Shown piece by piece: positions 31,719 to 44,297 of a stretch of DNA of 64,000 nucleotides. The notes under the pieces were generated by a model that had not been told where the DNA came from, did not search any database, and worked only from the letters and a program-made list of their open reading frames with translations. This DNA is from Bombardia bombarda. Taxonomy: Eukaryota > Ascomycota > Sordariomycetes > Sordariales > Lasiosphaeriaceae. Made by a program: the position numbers and the translations under genes. Each line of letters begins with the position of its first letter. Within the stretch, counting starts at the first letter, position 1. The stretch spans positions 7,130,001-7,194,000 of the forward strand of contig JAULSR010000002.1 of the NCBI GenBank assembly GCA_030512295.1, read 5' to 3'.

Positions 31719-33794
31719 GACTGTTCGTCCGTCTTGGTCAATTCTACTGAAGTGCGTAGTGTCAGTGATCATTGGTCAAATTGCTCCTTACATGATTGCG
31801 TTATGGTTGAAGGATAGATGTGCAGGTCAGTATGTGCAGAACTTCTTGGAGAACTCCGAGCTGCGGGAAGTGATATGCGTAACGGCCCTCAATACCCAGA
31901 ACTTGAAGTACGGACCGGCTGAGCATCGGATCTTGTAGCAATAGTCAAAAACTTGTGTTGTGGGGATGGAAGCGAGGTAGATGAGGGTTCTTCATTAGTG
32001 AGACAAGACAGCAGAAACATCACCCTAACCACAAATAGGGATATGTGTTGGTGCTACCCAGTGTGGCCCTCAGGATCTCAGTTCTGAGATAGACAGTCCG
32101 GTAGAACTGCTGTGGGACAGCGTTGAGGCACATCCAATGTCAAAGAGATGCACATAACCTGTCCCAGTACTGCTTGTCCAGGGTCGTACTTTCCAGGTGG
32201 CATAGTAGGAACAACTGACATACTGGTTTGATCGCGGAGTTTGACGATCAAGGTTTTTATCTTGTCAGGAACAACTTTGTTCAGGAGGTGAAGCAGATGT
32301 AACGCTAACAAAGATGCTTTGTGATGGCTAATGAGAATGAGGTTAATGAATGGTGCTTACCAGGTTTTATTGGTCCGAAAGGCTTGATCACTTCTGGTTT
32401 TGTTAGTCACTGCCCATTCTCGGATATGTACGAGATTTGGGTCGGATCGGCAGAAGAGGTGCAGTGGAACAGGAACCAGACCTGTGCCAATGTCAAAGGG
32501 TGTGTGCTTCTCATCAGTTAGCAATCTGCTAAACGGTTGACGGCGTGAGAAATTGTGTGAAGACGCGGGGAGCTAGTTAGGAATAATAGGCCATCAGACC
32601 TACCTGATTCATATGGCAAAGAAAGGCAGCAGGGATTTCCGACTTCCAAAGGTGTCTGCGTCTGTCGGGTGGTTTTGCTTCCACTGCTGATTGCGAGTGG
32701 AAGGATGGGTGGACAGAGGACTCTCCTGCTGAGGTTGCGTCTGGTTTGACGCAACGCAGGCAAACCAAAGACCGCGGAGCAAAACTGAGATTTCAGCCGA
32801 GGGCTCGGGATGATGCAGGCAGCAGAGAGACCACAGAGAACTCGCTGATCGAGACTTGTGACGCGCTTGCGTTTCTGAGAGGGGATTGCTCGGTAGGTTG
32901 AGATGCCACTGAGAGGTCTGTGACGATGCGCGCGCTGCGAGTGCGGCTATTGCAAACCCGGTCCTTCGTGACAAGAAAGCAAACAGCAGTCGTAGTTGGT
33001 GGTGAGGGATGATGATGCGCAAACACAGGCGTCGCCGGAAGAGAAGGCTCAAGCGATGCAAGTGGGTGATGGGGCAGGCGAGGAGGGGTAGGAAGCGGCA
33101 GAAAGAGGCAGAAAGTGGCAGAAAGTGGCAGAAAGTGGCAGAAAGTGGCAGAAAGCTGGTGTACCTACGTTTGTGCGGATGTTGTGGGCCTTGTTTGGTG
33201 CCCTCGGAGTGGTCAGAATGCTCCAATGGCGCACAAATCCAGACGCGTAAATGGCCATAAAGCGCGAAGGACAGCAGAAGAGAGTAGGTGGGACGCTCAA
33301 AAACGCGCGAGGCAGGAGGGAGCCGGTGTCGATGCAAGTACCCAAGTACCTACCTGCTCGCCTTCCGTCAGGAAATTTCATTGGCCAGGATGACCAGATG
33401 TTGGCGAAGACGCACGGCGAAATCGGACTACGGCTTGACAAACCTCGGTCACTAGTCTATGGATTGGGCACAATCGAATGGTTTTATTTTCTTCTGAATG
33501 TCAAGAGCTTCGGGCTGATTTCCCCTACAACCGAGGTGCGTTGGTGGCTACACGAATGGAAAATGGACTGGAAGTCAAGCAGACTCTCCCATGCGCACTG
33601 TAATTGGCCCGATGCAGTGCGCCCAGCCAAGGTAACGGCGCCATGCAAGATACTGATAAGGTAGGCAGACTTACGGCACCAGGCTCATTACCCAGACACA
33701 CTCACAGCTGACCATGATAGAATACCTCAACTTCCCCTCATCTTGGTCCTTCTCAACACCGCGCGAACCCATTCTACAGCCGCTCCTCATCATT
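31719..33794. other. intergenic region
   Basis: About 2 kb without a supported gene. A long Leu/Pro/Arg-rich frame on the minus strand (about 32609-33337) has no ATG at its head and looks spurious. A 10-bp tandem repeat lies at 33091-33156. Confidence 0.5.
33091..33156. repeat. 10-bp tandem repeat, about seven units
   Basis: Consecutive copies of GAAAGTGGCA, the first two degenerate (GGAAGCGGCA, GAAAGAGGCA), the middle ones identical and the last truncated. Confidence 0.9.
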
Positions 33795-34905
33795 ATGGCC
33801 TCTAAAATACAGCATCAGCGCGACTGCCCGACATGTGGAACTCTCGACTTGGATGACGCCTTCGACTTTAAATATTTTGAGGATGTCCCCTCTTGGAATG
33901 ATTCAAAGCAACATTATTGGAACACGTAGATTAACTATGTTGCCCATTTCACCGAGGGGGCCTTCAGAGTGACTCGGAGCCGTTGCACTTTGTGCAGTGT
34001 TTTCGACTCTATGGCTAGGATCGCTTGCCAACACCCTCATTGGCTTTTGGAGACTGATCCAGGCTAGAGTCCTGATGAATATATCGGTACTACATCGCGC
34101 AGGACAATGGCAGCCACAAGATGAGTCAGATCGCAAACATGGCTCATATATATGCAAATGCTGCTGCGACCATAGTAGCGGCTGGTGGATCTGATCCAAT
34201 GTATGGATTACCAGGTGTCAGTCGCCCTAGACAGCGGTACTCATGTCCATGAAGAACACACCATCGGCAATCTCATATCCGACTACTCACGAAGAGAACT
34301 CAAATTGGGAAGCGATGCCCCTGAACGCTATCTCGAAAGACTATAAATTTGAAGATGATGTACTCGGAAAAACTTTCCGATTTATGGTTCAGGTTGTCGG
34401 CGATGAGGGAAAGCTCCAATTGGTTGACTGGATCGAGTTTTCCCGTTCGGCGGACTTGTCGTCTCCATTACGATGGGGACGTGGTGTCCAAATTGAGGGA
34501 TGGGTGTTCGACATTGATGCGCCCCTCTTGTTGGAAGGTAGAGAACGTTACACATATTTGATACCAGCGCCTCTGCCTCCAAAGGCCGTGTTTAGGGATC
34601 CCTCGACGGTTCCGAAGGTGGAGAGGGAATTTGTGAAATTTCTTTCTGACTTTGACGATGTGCCCCTCGATATTTTTTCGAAGAGGCATTGTGGAGCGAT
34701 ATATACCTTCGACGGCACAATTTTTATCGTAGTTGAGCGAGTTGAGGGCGTTTCTAAGCGTATTGGGATTTTATCTATCCCAAACGCCGCTGTATGTGCT
34801 AAGTGGGAGGACGGTGGAATCCGTGATGGAATTGTGCATAACCGCAGAGTGAGTCATCTCCTGACTTCGTTTAAGCCGAGATGGGATACAGTTCTTTTGG
34901 AATGA
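33795..34905 (+). pseudogene. HET-domain (heterokaryon incompatibility-type) protein, decayed
   Basis: Pieces of a HET protein occur in order but in different frames. The N-terminal motif CPTCGTLDLDDAF (about 33835) is followed by a Cys pair in RCTLCSVFDSMARI (about 33980). The HET core IANMAHIYANAAATIVAAGG runs into GLPGVSRPR (34110-34220). DYSRRELKLGSDA (about 34290) stands in one frame and a 185-residue C-terminal region (about 34345-34905) in another. Stops separate the first parts. The section that should hold the YVWG-type motif between the N-terminal cysteines and the core is missing. HET proteins trigger incompatibility cell death; this copy cannot make one. Introns might explain one frame change but not the missing section. 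Confidence 0.7.
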
Positions 34906-35438
34906 ATCAGTGTCGGCTAGTAACGATGGTGACGCTAGAAAGGCGAAATTAAATATAGGTGATTCTACAAGGTAATACTTTCTTGACACCGTTAGAGAAA
35001 TGTCAGGGGGCTTGTTCTCATAAACGATAAAGGTTCTTATGAAAAGACTATACATCTCTCGCCTCGTGGCATTCAACATGCCATGCGGTGCTTCTCTTCC
35101 CATCGATGAGTACTATGCTTTTGCAAGTCAGGTTACCTTGGTACTTGCCTACATAAAGGCACCGAAGTCACCCGATGGGTTATTCCTCCGTTGTTGCATC
35201 TTTTTCGATGAACAATACTATCTCCATTAGATTAAGACCTAACACATGGCATGACTGACGTGCACAAATCAAAAAGATCAAGCATTCCCTAAGTCCATGT
35301 CCTGTAGACCACCCATCTGCCCTCAATGCCACCATATTCTGACCTCTCTCAGACCCAAAACAAAACCCGAGATTGTCTCTTTAAAACCGACTTCGAGGGT
35401 ATTCTTTGCTGTGATGCTGCGAGGTGACTGACTGGTAC
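34906..35438. other. intergenic region
   Basis: About 530 bp between the HET relic and the 3' end of the Myb-repeat gene. Nothing recognisable. Confidence 0.6.
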
Positions 35439-37427
35439 CTAGTTTTCCCCTATCTTGGCCTGTTTGGCCACATTTCCACTACCATAATCACTCTCGCCAT
35501 TGGCCAGACTTCCTGAAACTCCCTCAGCCAGGCTATCTTGCGCAGAATCTTCGCTGTCGCGCTTGCGCTTCAGATTGGTGGGTTGAAAGCTGCGCTGACC
35601 GCCAACCACAGCTCCTCCACGAGTGTCCGTCACCTGCTCCTTCGACCCAGAGTTGCCATCCTCGGCATGCTGCTCACCCGCAACAGCAGAGGGCTCCTCA
35701 ACAGAAGTTTGCACCGCCAAAGGAACTCCTACAGCTGAGACATTCAACGCAACAGCATCAGCACGAACCCTGCCTCTCTCCTTCATCAACGCATAGTGCT
35801 GACTGGTGGCAGCCACCGTCCGGCCATCGAGCAGCTTGGTGATCTGAGGCAAGTTCAGACCGTTTCTCTTGCCCTCCAGAATCGTCTGCTCCTCTGCTTT
35901 GCTCCACGGGTTTCCGTTGCTTATGAGAGGTCGACCGACAAACCCGGCCGTCGCGCCATGCACTCGCACCCGGGACTTGGACTTGGACTCGGAAGGCTCG
36001 TTGCGCTGGGGGCCCCGGCTTCGAGTCATGCGCTGTGCTGATGAGGGCTGATTCTGCGCTTCCGTATCTGCAGGCTGAGTACTCTGCTTCTGCGGCGTAT
36101 TATGCGCTTGCTGGGGGTGCTGTCCAGTAGGCAGGTCGGGTAGGGTAAGAGGTGTAAGCTGGGCCTCCTGGCGACTTGTCGGACGGTGTACTGTGCGAGA
36201 GGAAGGCAACGGGGTTCGAGGCTTCGCAGGTTGAGAATGCGTCGTCGAGGCGTCATGATGTAACAACTGACGCAAAGGCAACGGCAGGGGCAGGAGCTGG
36301 GACTCCTGAGGCTGGAGACCCTGTTTCGTAGCGGAGCCCATTGCAGATGAAGGCAGCCGGATGCGTGGTTTCGTAGTTTGCGGCTGCGGCGTTGGTGCTT
36401 CGTTGGGTGTCGGTTTAGGCAATGGGGGCCCCTGGACCTGAGGTTCTTGGAGCCGGGCCTCCTGACCATGAGGCTTCTGAGAGTGAGGATCCTGAGGGTG
36501 AGGCTGCTCTCCCGCAGCTAGAGGATGTGCCGATGAAGACTCCAAACGCAGTTCCGTGGACTGATCATCGATTGGCTGGGACCGCAAAGATCCAAATTCC
36601 CGCTTGGACTTAGGCCAGGAATGGGGCTTGTCATCCTCCTCCACATGACCCTGAGGTCTGGCATCCTTCAACGCGAGTCTTCCCGCTTTCATCATCTCAA
36701 AGAATCTCTGTTTGCATGCAAACATGCTCCGGTTGCCAAGAACCGCTGCGATCTTGTCCCAGGACTGGCCTCCCTCGCGCAGGTCCTGGAGTTGTTGTTC
36801 CTCCTTCACTGTCCAAGACACGCTCGTGCGCAAGGAGCTGCTTCGGACCTTGCGCTTCCCGGGATTCTGAGGTCCTGATGAATGCATTGGTGAGTAGCCA
36901 TCATAGCTTTCGTCGGGGTTGGTGCTGCCTTTCCCTTTGGCCTTGCCCTTCTTCTTCAACTCCAAATATCTATTCTGACAGGCAAATCGGGTCCGGTTGC
37001 CAAGGGCGTCAGATATTTGTTGATACGTCATGTTGCCGTACATTTGCAGGAGCCGCTGGTCTTCCTCCGCGGTCCACATCGAGCCAGTTTGGGATTCCGG
37101 AGGCTGGCGCTCAGGTCCAGATCGTGGACGACGCCTTGGCGAGTGGCCCGACTTGTCGTCGTCTCTGTCATAATCCTCATCATCATCATGGCCAGGGTTT
37201 TTCAAAGTGCCCTCTAGCCTGAGCAGCTTCTGTTTGCATGCACCTGCGCTCTTGTTGCCTAGAATGTTGGCAATGTCTTTGAGACACCGGCCAGCCTTCC
37301 ACATGTCCCGGAGTTGCTGGACACTCTCCTGCGTCCAAAACCGGTTATCAAGCTTTCCAGCTGAACGAGGCATTGACATGTCGCTTTCTCGGTCATCGCT
37401 GTGTCCGTCGTCGTATTCTTCTTCCAT

Positions 37428-37463
<36 letters not shown>

Positions 37464-38582
37464 ATCGGCCATTTCGTCATCAACATCCTCGATGCCTTCA
37501 TCCACAGGGTCCTCCTCGTCTTGGTCATCAGCCATTTGCGCTTTCGTCGCTCCAGGTCGCTTGTAGGGCGATTTCTTTGCGTCCAGGAGACGCAACCGGG
37601 ATTTGTAAGCGTCTTCGGTCCGCTGGTTTACATGGAATTGGGTCTTGACCATATCCTTCCAGCTCACGCCCATCTTACGCATGTGCAACAACTGCTGGTC
37701 TTCCTCTGCCGTCCATCGGCGGCTTTTAGGCCTCAGCACTCCCTTGGATCGAGGCGGTAACTGAGGGGGCAACGCGGGCTCTGCTATGGAATATCCTTCC
37801 AGTTTCTTTCTCTCAAGATTCAATAATCTGTTGGTGCAGACTGCCGGATTGGGCCGGCGCAAGAACTTGGCAATGTCAACGAACTTCATGTTTGCCATGC
37901 ATCGGAGGCCTTGGAGGTGAGCGTCCTCCTCGTCGGTGAATAGAACTGGAGCGCGACGGTCGCCATTGGGAGGACAAGCAGCGAGTAGTGGCCGTTCTTT
38001 CACATAGTTGGGTAGCTCAGATGAGGACAGTGACGATTCCGTCTGTTCAGCTTCAGGCCGAGAGGGTGTCGAGATCTGGGAGACATCTGGGGCTGCGTTT
38101 TGGTGCTGAGCAGGAGAGACAGACAGCGAGACAGACAGCGAAGCTGCAGCCGATGCGCGGGTCGGGCGTGAGAGGGAAGAACGGGGAGGGACTCTGGGAG
38201 CCATCTGCAAGGGGTCGCTGGATGTCGTGGGGTTGCCTCCAAATGTTGACATGATTGTGTTGTCGCTTGGGGGATGGGCTTCTGAAAGTGGACGACTTTC
38301 GTCCGGGACTTGTTCAGTAATAACTGGTGTTAGGACATTTCCTTGGTGGTGCTTAGCTAGTTTTATGGCACGTTGATAGGAAGCCGAAAGAATTCCATCT
38401 TTTGGATGGGAATGACGTAGGGACGAATTGGCCGCGGGTCTTTTTGTGTTTCGCGCCCTCTGCAGCACCTGCGCCAGTATCATTTCTTCTGGCGTGTACA
38501 TGGTCAGGTCGTGATGTCGACCGCCACCTGGGTTGATAGGATCGGCGGCCTGGGGCACGCCAGAACCATTGACAATCTGCAT
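35439..38582 (-). CDS. protein with six Myb/SANT-like DNA-binding repeats
   Basis: Single intronless frame of 1047 residues from an ATG at 38582. Six Myb/SANT-type helices occur near residues 214 (FTDEEDAHLQGLR), 290 (WTAEEDQQLLHMR), 415 (WTQESVQQLRDMW), 502 (WTAEEDQRLLQMY), 588 (WTVKEEQQLQDLR) and 892 (WSKAEEQTILEGK). Most are followed by the recognition-helix pattern I...LGNR...AC..R. The linkers are disordered: a Glu/Asp and polyalanine tract near residue 370, then a Pro/Gln-rich stretch from about 660 to 870. It is probably a nuclear DNA-binding regulator or chromatin protein. Repeats 3-5 resemble each other most, suggesting internal duplication. The exact family is not recognised. Confidence 0.85.
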
Positions 38583-39173
38583 CGTGTGCTAAGATAATGG
38601 GAGAAAGGTTGTGTAGATGGGAAAGCAGGCGCGCGTGTGGCAAGCGCACAACGTCCCCGGCACTGGGTATTCCACTATTTCTTTCGCAGATAGGTTGATG
38701 GAGAGAAAAGTAGGAGAGAAAAGTAAGAGAGAACGATGGAAAAGAGATGTTGTGGGTTTTGGCAAGATGGGTGGGCAGATGGCAGATAAGTACTTGTACG
38801 ACCACTCCCACGGACCACGCACGTTAACATTTTTATTGAATTGTGAATTGTGCAGCACCATAAGATACCTACTCTGTTCATATACTAGTCCGCTATATTT
38901 TACTGCACGTCTTCCTCAGTGCGAATGGCACGGATCATGCTGCAGCTGGAAAGCTGACAGGGGTCTATTTTGACTTTGGCTTGGCGGAGTATTCCGGTCA
39001 TTATGGCGGCTTTGGTGTTGTTGGATCACGTGGAGTACCGTTTTTTTCAGCCGGTGGTTGGGTTGTCGTGTCGATTTAAGTAATTAGTTCTAGGGGTTGG
39101 TGCTGAGTGTATGGTTGGTGCTGCGACAATATGAATACCACTCCTATTGACTGTAGCTGTGGAATATCAAGCG
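38583..39173. other. promoter region of the Myb-repeat gene
   Basis: About 590 bp between the Myb-repeat gene start and the tRNA. It contains AG-rich sequence with repeated GAGAAAAGTA near 38700-38730. No gene. Confidence 0.5.
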
Positions 39174-39245
39174 GCCCGCTTGGCTCAGTGGTAGAGCGTC
39201 TCACTAGTAATGAGAAGGTCGCCAGTTCAATTCTGGTAGTGGACA
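39174..39245 (+). tRNA. tRNA-Thr (anticodon AGT), intronless
   Basis: Folds as a standard tRNA: acceptor GCCCGCT, D-arm GCTCAGTGGTAGAGC, anticodon arm TCTCA-CTAGTAA-TGAGA with AGT, variable AGGTC, T-arm GCCAG-TTCAATT-CTGGT, acceptor AGTGGAC and discriminator A. Internal promoters are visible: A box TGGCTCAGTGG and B box GTTCAATTC. A TTTT terminator follows at 39255. Position 2-71 of the acceptor stem is C-A instead of C-G, the only mismatch. Confidence 0.92.
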
Positions 39246-39522
39246 CTGATTGACTTTTGCGGGTTCTTTTGATTTGCCTCAACGCGAATGACGCGCTAGT
39301 TTTTGTTAGGGTGTTTCTTTTTGCCTGATGGAGAGTTCGGAGTTCTGTCAGAGCGCGATCCTCCAATTCTTATTCAACAAACAGTCTGGCAAGCCCCGTT
39401 GACTCAATTTCAATACCAGTTAAAAAATCAAATTCGCTGCATTTTATTCCTATCCCTAACAAACCCATTCATTCCTTTCCATTCCCCTCCCATAATACCA
39501 TTACAAAACACAATGAGCCCTT

Positions 39523-40880
39523 TCAGGCCTTCACATTTCCCCACCTCAACACGGCCTTGATCGCCTTGCCGCTCTTTGTGTCCTCGAATGCCTGCTTAAA
39601 ATCCGCCACGTCATAGAAGGTGGTGAACTGGTCGAGGGGGAATTGACCCCGCTGGTGCATCTTCATCAAGAAGGGAATAAACTAAATATTTTACCAGTCG
39701 TCAGCTTCAATTCGAAACATGTACACACACAAAGGGGCATTCGTTGTCTTATCACTTACCTCGGACGGATTGCTGTCACCCTCGGTGCAGCCGACAAACT
39801 CTCTCCCGAACCCGAGGTGGTTCATGATCTCGACCTGCGCATACTTGCCCGGTCCAGGCGCGCCGACCGCCGACGCCCTGCCCTTGATCCCCAGCGACTC
39901 GATCATGGTGTTGACCACGGCCGGCACGCCGCTGCAGTCGACGGCGTAGTCGACGCCCAGCGCGGGCTCGCAAATCTTCCTGATCTGCGCCGCCACGTCG
40001 GACGAGCCGCCCAGGACACCATGCGTGGCGCCCAGCTTCACGGCCAGGTCCAGCCTGCTCTGCTGCAGGTCAATAGCAATGACGGTCGACGCGCCGGCGA
40101 TCTTGGCGGCCGCCATCACGGCCGCCATGCCGACGGAGCCGACGCCAAAGACGGCGACGCTGCTGCCCGCGCGCACGTTGAGCGAGTTGAGCACGGCGCC
40201 GGCGCCCGTCTGCATGCCGCAGCCGAGGGAGGCGTAGACCTCGAGGTCGGTGTCGGCGGGCACCTTGACGACGCTGGAGCGCTGGGCGATGGTGTTGCGC
40301 GCGAACGAGGACTGGCCGAAGAAGGAGCTGAAGATGGGCCGGCCGCCCTTGGCCGTCGACATGGACGTGTGCGGCGGGTCGCAGATCTTGTGCTCGAAGG
40401 GCGCGATGAAGGCGTGTGTGGGCAGGGCGTAGCCCTTGGCCGGCAGGACCGGTCGGATGCCGCCAAAGTTGCGCTGCGTCATGGTGTAGCAGTAGGCCGG
40501 GTGGCCGGCCTTGCACTGCGGGCACGTCTCGCAGTAGGAGAAGGACAGGAGGACCTTGTCGCCGGGGGCGACGTGGGTGACGGCGGAGCCCATGTCGAGG
40601 ACGACGCCGGCGCCTGGGGGTGGTGACGTGTTAGTGAGGTAGTCGTGCAAGGCCAGATAGATAGATGATATGAGGCAGAGTCATTACCTTCATGTCCCAA
40701 TACCGCGCCAGCCACGCATGGCAGAACGCCCGTCGAGCACGAGAGGTCGGTGTGGCAGACGCCTGAGGCGTGGATCTCGACGAGAACCTCGTCAGGCTGG
40801 AGGGTGTTTAGGTACACCTCTTGCAGCTCAAAGGTGCCGTTCAGCTCAGGGACGACGAGGGCTGTGGTGGTGCGTGACAT
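39523..40880 (-). CDS. zinc-dependent alcohol dehydrogenase (aryl-alcohol dehydrogenase-like)
   Basis: Three exons on the minus strand, 40880..40688, 40613..39760 and 39681..39523, give 401 residues; the first join restores GHEGAGVV. Catalytic zinc ligands are Cys42 (GVCHTD), His63 (GHEG) and the Cys of SLGCGMQTGAG. The structural zinc cysteines are Cys92, Cys95, Cys98 and Cys106 (CETCPQC...C). The Rossmann motif is VFGVGSVG, with Asp in AIDLQQSRL favouring NAD over NADP. It oxidises alcohols to aldehydes; the sequence is closest in feel to aryl- or benzyl-alcohol dehydrogenases, an inference. No targeting signal. It ends in VLRWGNVKA. Confidence 0.9.
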
Positions 40881-43370
40881 GGCTGGTGTGATGTTTGATG
40901 TGTGAGAGTAACTTGTGTTTATTGTTCAAGGCAAGGTGGGCTGCAGTAGAACAAACAGTATAGACGTGGGTAGATAAGGTTATGTTGACTGAATCGTGTG
41001 GTGGATAATGACGAAGACCAGTTTCACATTCAACGAATCGAGTCTGGGTATGTGACAGTTTATGGAGAAAACAGCTCCCTCCTGGCCTCTTTTATCGCCA
41101 CCCATTGCCCAGCTACCCCTCCCCCCGTTTGGAGCTTCATGGAGCCTGGATTGGGGGGTGGAATAGGATTCCCGGCGTCATCGGTGTCTGAACAACATGG
41201 ATTAAAGGGGAATGTCCCCATGACCCAGCGCTCAGGAGACGCTACACAAAGAAAGCTCTAGTCTGAATGCCTAGCCTCTGGGAGGGGGATGGGGTTGGAG
41301 ACGGCGGCCTTGTCAAGAGCCGGGTCGGCGAAGAGGAAAAGAGAGTGGAGAAGCTATCCAAGATCCCCGTCTTTGTCGGAGTGGTGGTGGGATAGCTGAT
41401 GGCTTGGTGGTCTGGGCGGGACCTACCTAGCCTCCTAGTCAGGCGCTGTTCCGCCTCGACAAGGAGTCCCTGTCTAGGATTCCAGTCGCGAAATAGCACG
41501 TGGGATCCGACAGAGTTATCGAAGACCTACGCCAATCAACCGCTTTGCAGATGACTTTTTCTTTTTCAGATGTACGTGTGGCTTTTTCCATGCTTATTAA
41601 TAGTCAGCTTAACACGCGAGCACAACGCGTTTAAACTCCTGTGCCGCGCGCGCTTCTTCCGCGTTCCTTGCAGCCACCACGATAACTCTATCACAATAAC
41701 GTGCTTGATGCAGTGCAACTCTGTTCATGTGTGAGCGGTGAATATTACTCCGTGGAAGTAAGTACAAGCTTCAACATCCAAAAGTAAATGGAGGAAAATT
41801 AGAAATCGATGTTTTTTTTTTATCATGACGCAACATCCAATACTCGGACCTTGGCGTAAAACCCGTGAGAATGTAACTTTACTGCATATCAACAGCGTAT
41901 TCGTACTCCCACGCTTACAGGAGCGAAATGATGCCCGTCCGCTTAGTTATCTGCGTCTGGATTTCAGTCTGCGTGCGTTGAAGGCTGTACCACATCATAC
42001 TAACTACCCAACCTCGACATCCAGGATGATACCCATGTTTGTCAAACATAGTTAGTTAATCCCGACGTAAAAGGGAACAACATGCATATTCTATTGCTGC
42101 TGGCTGGGGCTAAAGGCCCCCTGCATGAAGCTGCTCAGTACTTTTCGTTTTTCGCTATAACCTGCCAGGTACTTATCAAGGTATGGATGTGTAATAATAT
42201 ATCGTCTGTGCGGCGGTGTATGGTTTACGTGGGCCCTTGTCACCAGCACTCGTACCTTGGACTTGATTGAGCGTTAATAATCGTGCATCAGCTGTGTGAC
42301 TCCTTCCGTTGGGGAGATAAGAGATGAGCTGATGGGCTGCGAGTGGTTCCATTGGATGCAAGGGGCCCACGCCGGGCGGGCGGGCAAGGAAAAGGAAGGA
42401 ACGAAGGAAGGGTCGTCCCAATCCCAAAACCCAAAACAAGGGATTGACAGATGCAGCGTGCAGGTGCGTTTCCCGGCTCCACCTGCATTTTCATCCCATG
42501 AACCCCTCCATGGAAGCCCTCCTCCAACACACCTTCCACTCGACTTCGAGCCCCCAAAAACCCCCAACACCTCCAAACACCCGAACGTGCCGAGACGACC
42601 CCGACTGCCCGATTGCCCGGCCCCACGACGGATCATCTTCCTGCTTCCTCACCCTACTATGTAAGGTAAGTAGGTAGCTGCCATGACCCGCCTACGTACT
42701 ACCCACCTTACCTACCGTACTACCCTGCCACATTACCTTGCTTGCTTGCTTGCTTACCTACCACATTGGAAGCAGAAGGCTCACTCATCTCCCTCCAGCC
42801 GGCAATGGTGTGGTATGGGCCGCCATCGGCCGAGCAGCAGCATGCGCACATCCTCACCCTTGCCTAGGGCCATGATCCGGGCGGATGCTGTTCCGTCGGT
42901 AGGACTTTGTGCAACACCGAGTCAAAAAGGGAAGGTAAGCTTGATTCTTGAAGAGGGTCAACGGACAGAACGAAAAAAGAAGACAAAGGATTCTTCAGAC
43001 ATACACACACACAGACACATACAAAAACACACAACATAACCCCGAACCTCGGATATCGACTTCCTTGGAAACGGCAGCGGCGTCCTTTAGTCTATGGCGG
43101 GGCACAGCGGTGGCGTCGCGGGGTCGAGTTGAGGGACGGGACGGGGGTGGAGGTGGAAGTGTGGAAGCGGAGCCAGTTATTTCAACAGTCAACCACCGTA
43201 ATCCAACAGCGGTCAAAGCTTTCACCACCCCACATCTCCGACCACACAATAAATCCTCCTCTCACCCATCAAAACATACTTCTGATATGGGGGTCGGCCA
43301 CCTCCAAACCCCCGACAACTAACTCGTATCCAACCGCTAACACCTAACTCCTAACTACTAACCCTAGCTT

Positions 43371-43393
43371 CGGGGGGCTGGCGCCGCCCCCCG
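43371..43393. repeat. perfect GC hairpin
   Basis: CGGGGGGC is mirrored by GCCCCCCG around a 7-base loop. It sits in a C/G-skewed stretch after an AT-rich run of CTAAC-type repeats. Confidence 0.8.
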
Positions 43394-44297
43394 AGCCCCC
43401 GGCGAAAAGATCGCAATGATATAATAGTGCAGAAGTGCAGTGGTGTGGTGGTGCAGTGGTGTAATATTTTGTAGCAAGTACTTACAGGGTGGAGTGTTGC
43501 AATTGGTGGAGTGGGTGAAAAAGCTCAGACCACTGTTAGATTACGTTGGTTGATTCTTGGAATATTGACTCCGTGTGGAAGGTGGAGGAACGGAAAGCCA
43601 GCTACGCGAGGGTAACACAAAGGCCGGCCGGCCGGCCGCCGGCTGTGAACATCGGCACCTGTGCCTACCCGCCCGTAAAACCCAAGAAAACAAAAAAGCT
43701 TAGCTTTAGTATGAGTTAGTTACCTCTTAGTGCCAAACGGTGGCTTGCTAGACTAGAGAAAAGCTTGTAATTCAGCTGGGTTTCCCCATCTTTTCCCCAT
43801 ACTTGGCGTTCCTACCGATTTTCTTTGTCTTGACGTCGTCGCTCAATGTTATTGTGGTCTTTGGGTATGTTTCTGTATTTCTCGCCATTTATACGTAGAG
43901 CGGGTATGTTGATTGGATCACCTATTCTATTTTCTTTGAGTTTCCAAGTATATCCGACAGCAAAGAGGTGCAGCGTCAACTGCTCCAAAATTTGTTGGTT
44001 GTGTCTATCAATATTCAAACTTGTTAAATTTCTTCACACTCGGTGCACACCTTCCCGCAATCCATGTAAACGTGTTACTTCATACCCAGACAGGCTTGGC
44101 CAATTACATGGAACAGTCGTAAGCAATGTGAAGGATTAGGCCGGAGGGCCAAGAAAAGGGGCTCAACGCTTGGCATGCTCAAGCCACGCCATCATACCTG
44201 CTGGGGGGCCCTGCGGAAAGCGTTCCAATATCACCGCTCGAAATCAGGCCATTTCCCCTCCATCCTAGCGTAGAATAAATGCTGTCAGACTCTTAAG

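Noticed and set aside
32609..33337. Long minus-strand frame rich in Leu, Pro and Arg
   Set aside because: It starts with TTG, contains the 10-bp repeat out of register and shows no domain.
39643..40626. 327-codon plus frame opposite the alcohol dehydrogenase
   Set aside because: The minus strand encodes a complete dehydrogenase with all zinc ligands; the plus frame is a shadow.
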